From the NCBI RefSeq assembly GCF_040183065.1, contig NC_091117.1:109298001-109362000 (forward strand): 64,000 bases of DNA, read 5' to 3'. Below are positions 35,671 through 47,125 of this stretch, in pieces. Every line of letters starts with the position of its first letter. Position 1 is the stretch's first letter. This DNA comes from Periplaneta americana. Taxonomy: Eukaryota > Arthropoda > Insecta > Blattodea > Blattidae. A model generated the notes under the pieces. It saw nothing but the letters and a program-made list of their open reading frames with translations, searched no databases and was not told the DNA's origin. The translations under genes and the position numbers were made by a program.

Positions 35671-35927
35671 GTCCACACCTGTGGAGTAACGGTTAGCACG
35701 TCTAGCCGCGAAACCAGGTGGCCCGGGTTCGATTCCCGGTCGGGGCAAGTTATCTGGTTGAGGTTTTTTCCGGGGTTTTCCCTCAACCCAATATGAGCAA
35801 ATGCTGGGTAACTTTCGGTGTTGGACCCCGGACTCATTTCACCGGCATTATCACCTTCATCTCATTCAGACGCTAAATAACCTAAGCTGTTGATAAAGCG
35901 TCGTAAAATAACCTAATAAAATAAAAT
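35671..35927 (+). mobile_element. tRNA-derived SINE with 11-bp target duplication
   Basis: The tRNA-like head has an A box (GTAACGGTTAGCACGTC) and a perfect B box (GGGTTCGATTCCC). The body has AAGTTATCTGGTTGAGG and ends in (AATAA)-type repeats. AAATGATTAAA flanks it (35660-35670 and 35928-35938). The intact B box and duplication suggest a fairly young copy. Confidence 0.93.
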
Positions 35928-35938
35928 AAATGATTAAA

Positions 35939-36593
35939 CAAATCTAAATATTTATCCATTATTGAAAACATTGTGTCTGTCAGTACTCTACAATATTGAA
36001 TGAGTGAAAAATGTGTACAAAAAATCTTTTGAAGATATAACATTTTTTCCTTCTCCTGAAAACTTGTAAAAACTGACATAATGCCTTTTAGCTCTGACCG
36101 ATTCACTTTTACATTGCATTATGATGTATATTTCATTGTATGAAATTTTATTTCATGATCACATGTTAGCGTCCCAATTTGATATTCTGGGTAATTATGA
36201 AGTTAATATTGCTAATTTCTGTGTAATTTTTTTTTTCAGAATTTTTTGAGGTGACATATTTTGCGTTATTCAAATTCAAATTACATGACTTTGCAAATTA
36301 AATGATTACAAACATAGTTGTGTTATATATACCGTATATCATTTGAAAGGTTTTATCATTAGCTTTCGATTAAGGCCTTTCCCAAGTCTGTAATTTAATT
36401 AGGCCTATTATTTGAGTTATACCAATAAATAGAGTCATATGCTAGAAAAGCCTTTACTTTTTAAATTGTTTGAAGTCCTGTATTCCTTAAAGTCTATGAG
36501 ATATGAACCTAAAATTTTATATGAATATTTACTTTAACAAGGTCTGCAAATATGTCAAATTTAATGAAGATCAGAGGATGTAAGGTTGTGGGC
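35939..36593. other. No gene; MITE remnant
   Basis: A TAGGCCTA lies at 36400-36407. The right end leads into the terminus at 36594-36619 that matches the 9579-10378 foldback MITE. Confidence 0.4.
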
Positions 36594-36619
36594 TGAGTGA
36601 TTTGGCATGGAATGACTCA
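36594..36619. repeat. Terminus of the foldback MITE family
   Basis: GATTTGGCATGGAATGACTC differs at one base from the right end of the element at 9579-10378. Its opposite end was not located. Confidence 0.6.
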
Positions 36620-36649
36620 ATACAGGAAAAGTACTCTCATCTAAATCAT

Positions 36650-36889
36650 TTATGTCATCCTCCATTACAGTAACATTAAATTCATGAGGTAAATCATTTA
36701 TCACGTTTCACATTGAATCATTTACATAGATTTCATTTTGTGAAATTAAGATATTTCCTACTTTGTTCGATCTCATAATTAACTGCAAATAAATTTGTAC
36801 TCTTAATTTTGCTTCTGTTTCATAAACCTGTCTGACAGATATGTGATAATTCCCACTCATTTGATGGTAGTTACCAAATCTGTCTTCCA
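36650..36889 (-). pseudogene. P/THAP9-like transposase, C-terminal part
   Basis: On the minus strand the frame reads DRFGNYHQMSGNYHISVRQV then YETEAKLRVQ, the conserved C-terminal EDRFG-(K/Q)YRQ motif region of THAP9-like P transposases. Codons immediately upstream (KIDDL) lie at about 38271-38290, on the other side of Harbinger-like element B, so that element split the coding sequence. Part of the broken P-like set at 38720-39360 and 40955-41270. Confidence 0.65.
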
Positions 36890-37239
36890 GGGGCGTGTTT
36901 CTCAAAACTCACTGACTACTAATACCAGTCTGTACAGTAGTAATATTAGTTTATTTTACAAGTCTGTGTTTCTAGAAACTACAAGGGTAAAGTAGTAGTT
37001 ACCAGTTCACAGACTAGTAATATTGGTCGATTTCACCAGTTCAAAAATGATTCTGTTTCTCAAAATGCTAATCTAGTTGATTATACTAGTATTTAACAGG
37101 AATATTCCTACAAGACTCTAAAGACTGGTGATTTCTATATTATCAGTTACCAGTGGCAATCTTTCTCAGATAATCAAAACAAAATATTGTAGTTATTTTT
37201 TTAATAAATGTGGTTTAGTGATTTCGATTGAAGTAGTAA

Positions 37240-37480
37240 TGAAGTTGTTGTGAGAAGAGCTAAACCTATATCGAGAAAGAACAATTATTATTCCTTTACG
37301 GGAGCATTGTTTAAATATAATGAACGGTTTAAATAAAGTGCTGAAAAGCTTGGAGAGTTGTTAAATATAGTGGACCTGCCATAACAAGACAAACAAATAG
37401 AAGTCATGCATTATCAGCAAAGTTTCAAATACAAATTGCTCTACAAATCGGGATGTTGATTATTTTCCAATGCCATCTGG
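37240..37480 (+). pseudogene. Harbinger-like transposase N-terminal remnant
   Basis: RRAKPISRKNNYYSFTGALF then KYNERFK, and after a frameshift TNRSHALSAKFQIQIAL, follow the order seen at the N-terminus of Harbinger transposases (FxxRFRLxK...ALSxxxQxxxALRFxATGSF). The helix-turn-helix and DDE parts are deleted. It lies within element B. Confidence 0.6.
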
Positions 37481-37489
37481 TTTTTCTGC

Positions 37490-38020
37490 CCTAGACCAGC
37501 AACACATGCAGATTTTTTTCCTAATAATCTAATACCAATTCATCAACTGCAGTAATTTTTGCTGGCTTTCCTTCTCCACTGCCAGTTCTTCTGACATTGT
37601 CAACTTTAGCCTACAAATTAAATACAAAACGACACTAACTTATGAATAGATCAAACGTAAAACTGAAAAAAAAAAAAAAAAAAAAAAATAGCGATTTTTT
37701 CAAGTCATAAGTGGCATCCATGTCGCCAGTAGACTCACTTGCTACATAATGTGTTCATATTATGATACTGTGAACTTGAATTGGTACTCGTCAAAGTTGC
37801 TTTCTTAATGCTGGGCCAATAAGTGTCCCTAACGTATGCATAATCTCTGTTCTTAAGTATCAGTTCCATATCCTCACTTGTTACAAATTTTTTTGTCCAG
37901 TCGTTTACTTTATCATTTTTGTTATTATGCTTGAAAACGCACCGAATGATATATCCTTTGAGTCATTAATCATATTGAGTATAGTTAATTTGCTTTCAAT
38001 TGATGGAATTTCAAGAGAAG
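37490..38020 (-). pseudogene. Myb/SANT-like second protein of element B
   Basis: The minus strand reads VNDWTKKFVTSEDMELILKN, RDYAYVRDTYWPSI and, further on, VDNVRRTGSGEGKPAK followed by ITAVDELVLDYL. The RxTGGG-PP...DELV pattern is typical of the Myb/SANT-like DNA-binding protein that accompanies Harbinger transposases and helps bring the transposase to the element ends. Frames are broken, and a poly-A run (37661-37688) interrupts it. Confidence 0.5.
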
Positions 38021-38719
38021 AGAGAAGTAAGAACCAAACCACAAACACCTTAGCCTCCTAACCTCAAATAACAATACCTACCAATGGGTATAAACAAATG
38101 AACTCAATCAGCTGACTAGTGAAAGAGATCATGTGACTAGTGAAAAATTGTCACAAGTTACTAGACTGGTGAAATATTTGAGAAACAGAATCTACTAGAG
38201 CTGGTGAAATATACTCTGGTAACTAGTAACTGGTGAACTACTAAACTAGTATTTTTGAGAAACAGGCCCCAAGTCATCTATTTTCACCCAACAAGTTAAA
38301 AAATAGTTTCTATGCATTATGTTGATCCAAAGAAAATAAGTCAAGCAAGACAAGTGTTGTGTGATAGAATGACGACTGCCTGCATACTGAAACCTGTCAT
38401 TCCTTTGCTCAACCACACAGAAAAGCGAGTCATAAATTCTGTAATATTCTGAGAATTTAGTGTATTGGTTCCTGGTACGTGTTTTTAGCTGGCTGACTCC
38501 AGCAATATAGGCCTACATAGATACCAGACATCAGCAAGAACAACAGCTGATCTGACTCAATACCGGTAGCTACTGAGGATAGGACAGTACTTAAAGCCCT
38601 GAAACTTTTAACTTTTTAAGTGTTTTAATAGCCAACTGTAACATATTAGTATTATGCACATTTTAATGATTTAATGAAAAATACTGTTGAATAACGACTA
38701 ACAATTTAACACGTCAGAG

Positions 38720-39360
38720 TTTTACCATATTTCAATAAATTGTCCTCTAGGGCATGAAGGACTTTAAGAGCAGCAAAAGAAGCCTCTCCTTCTCTGCAGT
38801 TATACCATCATAGAAACACTTAAATCTAATAACCTGATCTGTTTGGTTCAGCCAGTTATTTCTGACATAACTTACTTATAAGTAGGCCTACACTGTCAAA
38901 AATAAAGTACAGGGGTCGCTCTGTGACATTGCTATTGGGGCATTACTAAATTATGAAACAGTATATCTGTTTATAGCATTGTTAACTGAGACAATGTCAA
39001 AAACGTGGAAACATATCTCCTCCAGCTTTAAAATAATACCGCTTCCAAACAAATACAAATGTTCAGCTTTTATGGTTGCAACACGCAAGATATGTGCTAC
39101 ATCTAAATAACTTCTGTCCAAACTTTGTGCCATGAAAACTGTGAATTTCCTTCTGCCTGACCAACTATTATATTCCCACTCTTGTAATCAAACTGGGCTT
39201 TTAAACGGATTTCATCTACGAGCAGTAAGACAATTTTATCTTCCTCTTTTAGAAATTATACTTTCTTGGGGAATTAATTTAAGAAATTTGAAGACTGTTG
39301 ATCTATTATTGTATTTGTGGAAAAATTGTTGCAGAGCCTACTTAATGTAATTTCAAAAGG
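38720..39360 (-). pseudogene. P/THAP9-like transposase, catalytic core remnant
   Basis: Minus-strand blocks in order: KIVLLLVDEIRLKAQFDYKS then GNIIVGQAEGN (first Asp region LxVDEIxLK...FDYKxGxIxG), MAQSLDRSYLDVAHILRVAT, IKAEHLYLFGSGIILKLEEI, CFHVFDIVSVNNAINRYTVS (second Asp region changed to SVNN), then RNNWLNQTDQVIRFKCFYDG. Order and motifs match THAP9/P-element transposases, GTP-dependent cut-and-paste enzymes. It has frameshifts and stops throughout and a lost catalytic Asp. Old. Confidence 0.75.
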
Positions 39361-40689
39361 CAACAATAAACCTGATTTGCTTCTTATGTATCTGTAACAA
39401 TGTAGCCTATAGATGCAGATTGTACCAGTGACCAGAAAACCATTAACGTCCATGAATATCTCATGCTGACTTCTTACAATTTAACAGAGAAACTTGTTGA
39501 ACTATAAAAATAGCAAACTAATTGGCTCTTTTCCTGGCAGATCGATACACAAGCTGTTTAGCAAATGTTGAATCAATTCCAGTTTCTTAGTAACTGCATA
39601 TTCTCAATTTTTTAATCTAACACTAATTTCACTCAGTATAGTGTTTAACTTACTTATGTCACTTACCATGACTGGAAGAGTTGAGTTATCTATCCTTCTT
39701 ACTTGTATATCTTTCACATGCACTATAACAAATCACGGTAATTTCATAGAAGACGGGCACTTGGTTGAATATAGTAAGTATTACCAACTTCTTTATTTCA
39801 GAGTTAAATGTTAGTGATCTTTTAGTGACTTTTACATGTTAGTTCTAGGTTTTTGTACTAGGTGTCGCCGTGATTTTCTTTTAATTTTATTGGTTATAGT
39901 TGTCATTTGTTCTAGAATTTTCGTTAATTTTGAATGGATAATGACGTTATCAGTTGTTCTTGGTTGTTTGACGTGAGTGGTGTTATGTTGTGTCTGATGG
40001 CTAAAGCTATTGAAAGTTTCTCATTTTCTGATTTTTGTGATTTTCTTTCGATTTGATTGGTTATAGTTATCATTTATTCTAGAATTTTCATTAATTTTTC
40101 ATGGATAATGACGTTGTCCTGTTGTTCTCTGTTGTTTGACGTGAGTGGTGTTACATTGTAGATTTGTCTGCTTTTGTCGAATGGGCATCATCATGCTTAC
40201 GAAAAGCCACTTTTCAGTGCCAATAATTTATTTTATGTGCACAAGGTTGGAATTTTGAAGTAAGAGGGAAAGGAAGGAAACCGTGTTATGAAATTTATCT
40301 ATTAAATTTTGTGTCGATTTTGGTTTAGTTCTTTCGCTGGTGAAGAAGGATTGTGTTGAATGTTGAGAAGAAAACTTTTTTTTCTGTGGTTTAAAGGAAT
40401 TATTTACTGAATTTCCTGTAGAAGTTAAGATGTAATAAGTGTTCGAAGAGAATTTCATTTAGTGTAAACACGTGGTATATTTATGCAAAGTTGACTGTAC
40501 GACAAAGTGTTGGTTTAGTTCTTTGTTGCCTGCATGGTTTAAGTTTAGAATGCCTTAAAGCCGGTGTCATTTATACTGGAAGTGAAGAGGTTGTCGTTGA
40601 AGATGTCGATGAGAATTGAATTTTATTTGATAAGATGATAAATTATTATGTTTTGTTTTATGTTTTAGTGATTTGTGGGGGTAAAGTGC
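39361..40689. other. Tandem duplication; unassigned
   Basis: Two direct copies of about 120 bases at 39866-39984 and 40040-40158 share TGACGTGAGTGGTGTTA and GGTTATAG. A 70-bp segment at 40195-40265 matches 19675-19750 inverted. No coding region that I can support. Confidence 0.6.
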
Positions 40690-40920
40690 GGACGAAAACT
40701 GCCAGATGAGTACTACCAACTATGAAGTTCGAATCCCACCAAACACCATAAAAATCAAAGATGAAAAATTAAACATATTTTCATTTTTTGAAGGGCTTGT
40801 TCTTCTTTAAAAATATGAATATATGTTTGATTTTCCATCTTTGATTTTGTGATGTCTGGTGACATTTGAACTTCATAGTTGGCAGAACGTTTTGGTAGTT
40901 TTCGTCAGCCATGTTGGATT
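40690..40920. mobile_element. Foldback MITE
   Basis: The arms are reverse complements over about 100 bases: AACTATGAAGTTCGAATCCC on the left pairs with AACTATGAAGTTCAAATGTC on the reverse strand of the right, and GACGAAAACT lies at both outer ends. Non-coding. Confidence 0.8.
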
Positions 40921-40954
40921 TTGCCCGTCTTCTAGGAAATTACCCAAATCACTA

Positions 40955-41270
40955 TTAATAACTACATAATAGGCTACAGTATTCTGGGTAAGGAACTTCA
41001 CAAATTAACAACAAACACACAGAGGTATCTTTCTTCATAAGTACCCAATCACTGTCCAATTTCGATTTAGAAGTAAGTACATCTAAAGAATTAAATATCA
41101 TTTCCATTTGTTTATTATTCACAGATAAACTCTCCTCCATTGATCCTTTAACGCGATTGTATTGTAGACGTTCCCTACGATCAATAGGATTCTCCCTGGA
41201 TGATGATGATGCTTCAGAAAGATATGGACAGTCAGGAAGTTTTGAAGGCTCGTATCTGAAATAAATTTTA
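40955..41270 (-). pseudogene. P/THAP9-like transposase, linker exon remnant
   Basis: After a TTTATTTCAG acceptor (about 41258) the minus strand reads YEPSKLPDCPYLSEASSSSR, then SVNNKQMEMIFNSLDVLTSK and LDSDWVLMKKDTSVCLLLIC. The KANDKQMEMxFxSL...DW pattern is found between the THAP and catalytic parts of cockroach-type P transposases, as far as I recall. Together with the segments below 39360 it outlines one multi-exon P-like element. The THAP exon itself was not found nearby. Confidence 0.5.
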
Positions 41271-41879
41271 CATATGAAAACTATTTTAGATTATGATGAA
41301 GATTTTATGCAATCCTTATTTAGTTATATTTTATAGAATTGAAACAAAATAAACAATAAAAGAAAACAATGCGTCTTATTGGTGTTGAGGTTATATCCTC
41401 AAACCTGGAGCAAAATAATAATTCTGATGGCCGGTTTGTCCAAGTATTGTTAGAAGACTTAACGAATGTTAAACCTTCAACAGTTTGTTAAATACGGTTT
41501 TTCCATTTGTTCAACACCAGTTTGGCTTAACAGATTCTTAACCATTTGTTAACTATAAATGTAGGATTTCAGGCCGTTAACTCATTTAACCGTTGCTTAC
41601 GTTGCTCGTAAGCAACGCATTTAACACACAGTTAAACATGGCGGATAACACCACAGCTGTTCAGACAAAAGTTGTGAAAATAACATGTTATGTTTCTCTT
41701 TGAGGAATGTCTAGAGTAAGAGCCGGTTTCACCAAGCTTCAGTAAATCAGTCCAAATAAAACATTAACTAGTACTGAACATTGAAATATTTACACGATTA
41801 CGTTTGTATGTGAGCTGTGTCGTTAGACTTCAAGCCTAGCAGCTATATGTGCCTCGTCGCGCTATTTACGTCATTATAA

Positions 41880-41950
41880 CCCGATGGAGTAGTCAGTAGC
41901 GTGTTGGCCTGTCATCCCAGGGGCCCGTGTTCGTTTCTCGGCGATAATTT
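41880..41950 (+). mobile_element. tRNA-like SINE head
   Basis: GGAGTAGTCAGTAGCGTG (A-box like), GGCCTGTCATCCC (anticodon-arm like, resembling tRNA-Asp) and GTGTTCGTTTC (degenerate B box) are spaced as in a tRNA, followed by poly-T. The degenerate B box argues against a working tRNA gene. Confidence 0.45.
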
Positions 41951-42129
41951 TTTTTTATTAACGTAACTAATTTTTATACATGTTACCTTTCTTCATTTTT
42001 TATAATTTTGTATAGTGGAACTTATTATTTCGCAATTCTGGCTCTACTAGGAAAATTTAAAATACTCTTGGGAGATCAATTTTCTTCCCGAAATAAAACA
42101 AATATAAACAAACAAATTAAAGAAAAATA

Positions 42130-42420
42130 AAAGAAATACACATGTGGATCTAATACATTGTCCACATGCCACCGGCGCCTATCACTGCCTGGCATTTTCG
42201 AGGCATTGAGTCCACCAGATCGCGGAAATAATTCTGGTCTTTAGCGAAATCTTCCCAGGTAACCAGAACTTGATCCCAGAACTGATCTGAATTTTGAGGT
42301 GGGATGTATCGATATTTGTCAATCCTCCTCTTTTTCATGCTTTTCCGTGAACCGTCTTTGAACGTTTATGGCGGTGTGCGCGGGGTGATTATCCTGCTGG
42401 AAAATTAAATTTCCATCAGA
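42130..42420 (-). pseudogene. Tc1-like transposase C-terminal fragment
   Basis: The minus strand reads QQDNHPAHTAINVQ (second Asp block, DNxPxHxA), and in another frame LVDSMPRKCQAVIGAGG, the conserved C-terminal LxxSMPRRCQAVIxAxGG of Tc1 transposases. The third catalytic block is missing. It lies inside element C. Confidence 0.7.
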
Positions 42421-44144
42421 AAGAAAACGATTATAAATTCCAAGAATCCAGCTCTTTCGCTTCTGTTTTAAAGCCAGTGCAAACATATCTTATCGCTAGC
42501 CATAATATAATTCTAATAAATGAAAGTTAATATACCAATTAAGTTTTGTTATGTTTGAATGCACATTATGTATTAATTTACTAATATTTCTTAGGTACCG
42601 GTATGTAGTTATAATAATCACTTTCATGTCTTAAAATAAAACTCAGTTGTATGTTACCTAGTTGAAATAGGCCACTTGTTCCAATTCACCAGCTACTATT
42701 AACTCTAGATTCTATGTTACTAGCTCTTCAACTATAGCCGATGTCAATAGTGCTTCAAAATATGCAGTGAGTAAATAATAAAAAAATGGTTCAGCAGCAA
42801 TTGCTTCTTTAGGACGAAATTACTTATAATTTATACATGGACCTGAATTAGAGAATTTTATATGATACGGAATTCTCCTCGGGGTTTTCTGTACAGTTGA
42901 CTAAACACACATTCGTGTAATTATTGTCACCTGGTGGTTATAATGCTGAGATTTTTCTAAACAGAAATTCATATTTAGCATTATAAAATATAACCATACA
43001 TAATAATTATTATTATTCAATAGCAGTCAAAGCAACTTTCATTTATCAATTCTCTGTACTGTATGAATCATGGCTACTGTAATAGGTTACGATTTTACAC
43101 ATGTTTCATGACTTACTCCACAGTACAGAATTTAAATAATAATAATATCAGCCAATAAAAAGTTGTCTTATATATGCAAAATCATTACCAACTGCTGTTG
43201 AGTAGTTAGAATAGTATTAACGACAGTTAAAGTTAATTGTTGGTTATTTTAAACAAATTTATGTTGGAAAAATGGAAAACATCTTAACAAAACGTTAAAA
43301 ATAAACCAGCTGTTAATTTAACATTTGTTAAGCCAAATTAAACATTACTTGGAAAAACTGGCCATGAGTCTTTCAGGATGTGAACAAGTCGCAGTACTGT
43401 ATTAACCAACGAGTTAGAAAGAGAAGACTATAGAGTGGCCATGTTGTCCTGTACAGCGCTCTTTGCGGTGACACCGCGAAACACGGCAGATCTGAGCTAA
43501 GCGCCCACCTTTATAAAAATTCGTCTGCTTACAATGTTGTATAACGGAGGTAAGAACTACAAATAAACGAAGAAAAAACATGCCTGTTGTGTGTGCTCCA
43601 TATAACTGCAATGTCAAAAGGAAACAGACAACTAATATATCATATTTCATGTAAATTTTATGAAGTTAAGTCTATAGTTTTGTTAATAAGCAGCATTTTT
43701 TTCATGCATAAATGTGTAACAACGCCCGGCATAAACAAAATAAATGGTTCACTGGTAATGTACTTAAACTAAATACGGATAAAACCAATACAATTCCGTT
43801 TCAGACCCAGTGAAAAACAAATAGCAATACAATATTAAAACTGTATTTCGACACCGGCATCCTTTATTTCTGCTCCTTCTGTCCTTACTGCTTATACAAG
43901 AAGACGATGAGCTGTAGCTTATAAGAAGTAGGCGTATTTCGAAGACAAACGATTAATCAAATAAATGGTTCACTAGTAATAAAGTTAAACTAAATACGGA
44001 TAAAACTGCTACAATTCCGTTTCAAACCTAGTAATAGCAATCAAATATTAAAACTGTATTTCAACACTCGCATCCAAAATAACGCAAAACTCTGGGGTAA
44101 GTCGTATTGTTGTTAGTATTTTGACTGGAAGGACATGAAAGAAC

Positions 44145-44232
44145 ATAATTGAGCACCCACGTGCAATAATGGGGTAAGTAGAATATATTTCGTAACTACT
44201 TACCCCATTATTGTACGTGGGTGCTCAATTAT
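44145..44232. repeat. Near-perfect 37-bp hairpin
   Basis: The left arm 44145-44181 and right arm 44196-44232 are reverse complements with one mismatch (GTGCAATAATGG against GTACAATAATGG), around a 14-base loop. Very little decay, so recent or maintained. Confidence 0.93.
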
Positions 44233-44239
44233 ACACTAA

Positions 44240-44330
44240 TAATTATCTGTGGTGCCACAGCCCTTGAAAGGCTCGGACAGACCAGCCGGCTGTTGGCCTC
44301 ACGTTCACATTTCGATAATAATTATACTTT
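44240..44330 (-). repeat. SINE-like repeat, copy of 1-130
   Basis: The reverse complement matches the window-start repeat (GCCTTTCAAGGGCTGTGGCA block and a GTGAACGTGAGGCC-like left part). Confidence 0.65.
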
Positions 44331-44920
44331 ACTGTAACAAAAAAACTGAAAGCGTGTTTTGTCATGTTTCACCCACGTTACAAGCTTGGAGGTAAAGGTT
44401 GTTTACTACAGATAGGGCCCTCGTTCATTCTATATCTTATGGTATAGTAAATAGTTTTGCAACGTGTAGAGACTGGGAAAACAATTTAATAAAATCATCC
44501 GAATCATACTCGTTCATTTTATAGGCAATCTTGCAGGTCGCATTTAAAAGAACCTAGGAATATTAACATATTCTTCAGTATATTTGCTAGGACTTCTTGT
44601 CATACTACATGACAATTTTGCTTAGGTTATTCTTTTAAGCATTCCTTCTAGGAATAGCTCAAGTGTTTTAAATTCAGCGTACATAAGTTTAGATTAAGTT
44701 CCTAGCACGTATTTGACAAAATACTAGGTTTTTCCACTTCAGTTTAACTGATTTATGCAAACGAAATTAAGACAGCTGACGATTCCATTGTCAGTTATCA
44801 CTTTGTTTTGGGCGCATAAGTTCATTACCGACGGTCGTTCAATTTTCTTCAAACATGGCGGCGCAATGACCACTCTATATCTTTCTCTTTCTAACTCGTT
44901 GGTATTAACAAATTAAGGTC

Positions 44921-45190
44921 TGCGCACACCGACGCGGGACGCGGGAGCGGTAGCGAATGCGAAACCGACGCGAATTATTGTGAGTACAGCGGGGTATGAA
45001 TCCATTCACAACGCAGCGAAACAATCCCGCCTAGGTGGCGGGACTGGAGCGTTCTACTCGCAGTTCGCTGCAAGCAGCGTTTTCCCACGTCCCGCATTCA
45101 TTTTGGCAAGGCGACTGAACAGTTAATAGAGTGCGTTAGGAGCGTTATTACAATTCCTGCCGCTAGGTTCGCCTTGCAATGATGAATAGT
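44921..45190 (+). mobile_element. Harbinger-like end (AGGTCTGCGCACACC)
   Basis: It starts AGGTCTGCGCACACCGACGC after TTA. The inverted partner, AGGTCTACGCACACCAACGC in reverse, ends at 56957 and is followed by TTA. Both continue with ACGCGGGACGCGGGAGCG. A 3-bp TTA duplication fits PIF/Harbinger. If paired, the 12-kb distance reflects nested LINE insertions. Confidence 0.55.
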
Positions 45191-45534
45191 TCCATTACTA
45201 AACACTGTGTATCGTGAAAATTCTTTAATTAATTTTACATTACTCATCGAGTACGAAGATTATATAAGCATATTTCAGTTTTATTTGAGATTTAATGATG
45301 ACTTGTTAAATAATAATATATAGATTTTCAGTGTGATTTAATTAAATTTACAATTTTATTTCTCGTGAGTCTGGATTTGTTAAATTAAAAATGTTGCTTT
45401 AAAACTATAATCTTCATCTGGTTCATTTACTTTGGAAAATTGGTTGTTTTCAGTTACGTGTTTTTCCTTCAGATTTCGTTCTCTCTAATTCGTTTTAATT
45501 GTGAAAGTGAACTACCGGTTCTTCTGCTTTCAGA

Positions 45535-45535
<1 letters not shown>

Positions 45536-45585
<50 letters not shown>

Positions 45586-45586
45586 A
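45536..45586 (+). repeat. (ATT)n microsatellite
   Basis: About 16 ATT triplets in a row. The flanks 45311-45535 and 45587-45824 show nothing supportable. Confidence 0.97.
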
Positions 45587-45824
45587 GAGTAGTTATTGAT
45601 GCATCTTACGAACTCTAATTTCCTTAACCAGTTCCGAAAAGTAAATTAGTTTTTTTTTTTAATTGGTGGCACTTTATATTTCAATAACTTCCAGGTCTCT
45701 TATGGACCCTTGCCTTTCGCAGTCGTATGGAGAAATATGATTATGTTACATTGACGTTTTCATCTTCCTTTTATCTTCATCAGTGATGGAGATAGGTGAG
45801 CTGAGTGTAGTAGGTGGAGGGTGA

Positions 45825-47057
45825 TCACTGAGTTAATTCGTGCATGAGAGGGTTGATGTGAGAATGTAGCTTTTCCAGATAATTTTTCCGTAACGTTCGG
45901 ACGTAATCATTAAATAAACTGATGTTGAGGTCTCTGTACAATTGGGTATTTCGGATGTGATAATCTGCTCCAGTGATAGTTCTGCATACTGCACGTTGGA
46001 TACCGTCGAGTCTTCGAAGATGGCGGGGGTGGGCGTGAGACCATGCTTCACATGCATACATCATGAGTGATCTGATAACGGATATGTATAGTTGTAATTT
46101 GGTTTTTGTTGGTATTGCGCTCTTGAAGATGGGACATAGGAACATGAATCGTTGAAAAGCTCTATTTCTCACGGAATGAATATGGTGTCTGAACGTTAGT
46201 CTCTTGTCAAGGAGGACTCCCAAGATATTTTGCTAATGAACTAAAGGGGATGGCTTGATTTTGAATGTGAAGAGGCTAATTTCTACGGGGGAAACGTCTT
46301 GTGAATATGACTACCTCTGATTTGGTGTTATTTATTTTAAGCCGCCATCTCGTTGACCATTGCGTTATTTTGTCTAGAGCTTCTTCCATATGTTTGCGGG
46401 CATACTGTATATTGAAGTGTTTCGTATATATTACTGTATCATCTGCATAGAGAGCATGTTGGCATTTTGAGTGCGAAGGGATATCTTGAACGTAAGCTGA
46501 ATATAGAATTGGACTTAATATGGAACCTTGAGGTACACCTGCATGAATTGGTTTGGAAGTGGAAGTTTGTTTGTGATAACGGACTTGAAATGTTCTTCCT
46601 TCCAGAAAGTTTGCTATTAGGTGAATGTATACATCAGGGGTTGAGAGTTTTTGTAACTTATACAGAAGTCCATCATGCCAGATAGTATCAAATGCCTGCT
46701 CTATATCTAAAAATGTAGCAACGGTATGTTGTTGAGATAAGAATCCTGTCTATATGAAGTGCGTTAGCCTGACAAATGGTTCCTAAGTCCTATGTTCAGA
46801 TTTGAATCCAAATTGTTCATTTTGAATAACATCTGGATCAGTTACGATTATACGTAGTCGTGATAGCAGAAGTTTTTCCAGTATCTTTCCTAGAAAATCA
46901 AGTAAACTGATAGGTCTGTAGCTTGTAGGAAGTGTGGGGGTCCTTTCCTGGCTTGTGGATTGCAATAATTATGGCTTCTTTCCATGCTTGTGGGAAGTAA
47001 ATGTATTTGAAACAGGCATTGTAGATCTTCGTTAGGTGTATTATGGAGCGTTGGGGT
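45825..47057 (-). pseudogene. LINE C (Jockey-type), 3' part: reverse transcriptase
   Basis: The minus strand continues the LINE interrupted at 52202. It reads KIYNACFKYIYFPQAWKEAI then IIAIHKPGKDP, SYRPISLLDFLGKILEKLLL, QNEQFGF and, after frameshifts, MGVLLDKRLTFRHHIHSVRN with the thumb and C-terminus ending NPLMHELTQ at 45825. The motif order is that of a Jockey-clade reverse transcriptase; the YADD region near 46440-46500 is frameshifted. Joining 52202-52212 (coding PPQALKKL) to 47058-47068 (coding KKLPQRSI) restores the reading, showing where the composite block inserted. Confidence 0.85.
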
Positions 47058-47125
47058 AATTTCTTCAATAGTAGAAAAGTTTTCCGGGCTATGAGGCCGT
47101 GGTCTGTTGGTTGTGAGACCAAACG

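Larger units (their letters stand above)
36890..38270. mobile_element. PIF/Harbinger-like element B
   Basis: The termini GGGGCGTGTTTCTCAAAA and (reverse) GGGGCCTGTTTCTCAAAA are inverted. Subterminal regions are dense in ACTAGT, CTGGT and ACCAGT motifs. It is inserted in a P-like transposase. No target duplication longer than one base is visible. It carries two coding remnants on opposite strands. Confidence 0.75.
41429..43363. mobile_element. Harbinger/ISL2EU-like element C
   Basis: The termini are GGCCGGTTTGTCCAAGTA and (reverse) GGCCAGTTTTTCCAAGTA; AT lies outside both ends. Subterminal regions are packed with GTTAAC/TTAAC motifs. No own transposase remains readable. It contains a Tc1-like transposase fragment and a tRNA-like stretch. 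Confidence 0.7.
43405..44903. mobile_element. DNA element with ACCAACGAGTTAG termini
   Basis: The termini ACCAACGAGTTAGAAAGAGA and their reverse complement, followed by TATAGAGTGG(C/T)CAT, define a 1.5-kb element. It has no recognised transposase. Inside are a diverged tandem duplication (about 43725-43855 and 43960-44075), a long hairpin and a SINE-like insert. Superfamily unknown. Confidence 0.7.

Noticed and set aside
35671-35740. tRNA gene
   Set aside because: The tRNA-like head continues into a SINE body with an A-rich tail and a target duplication, and a second copy exists at 30270-30510.
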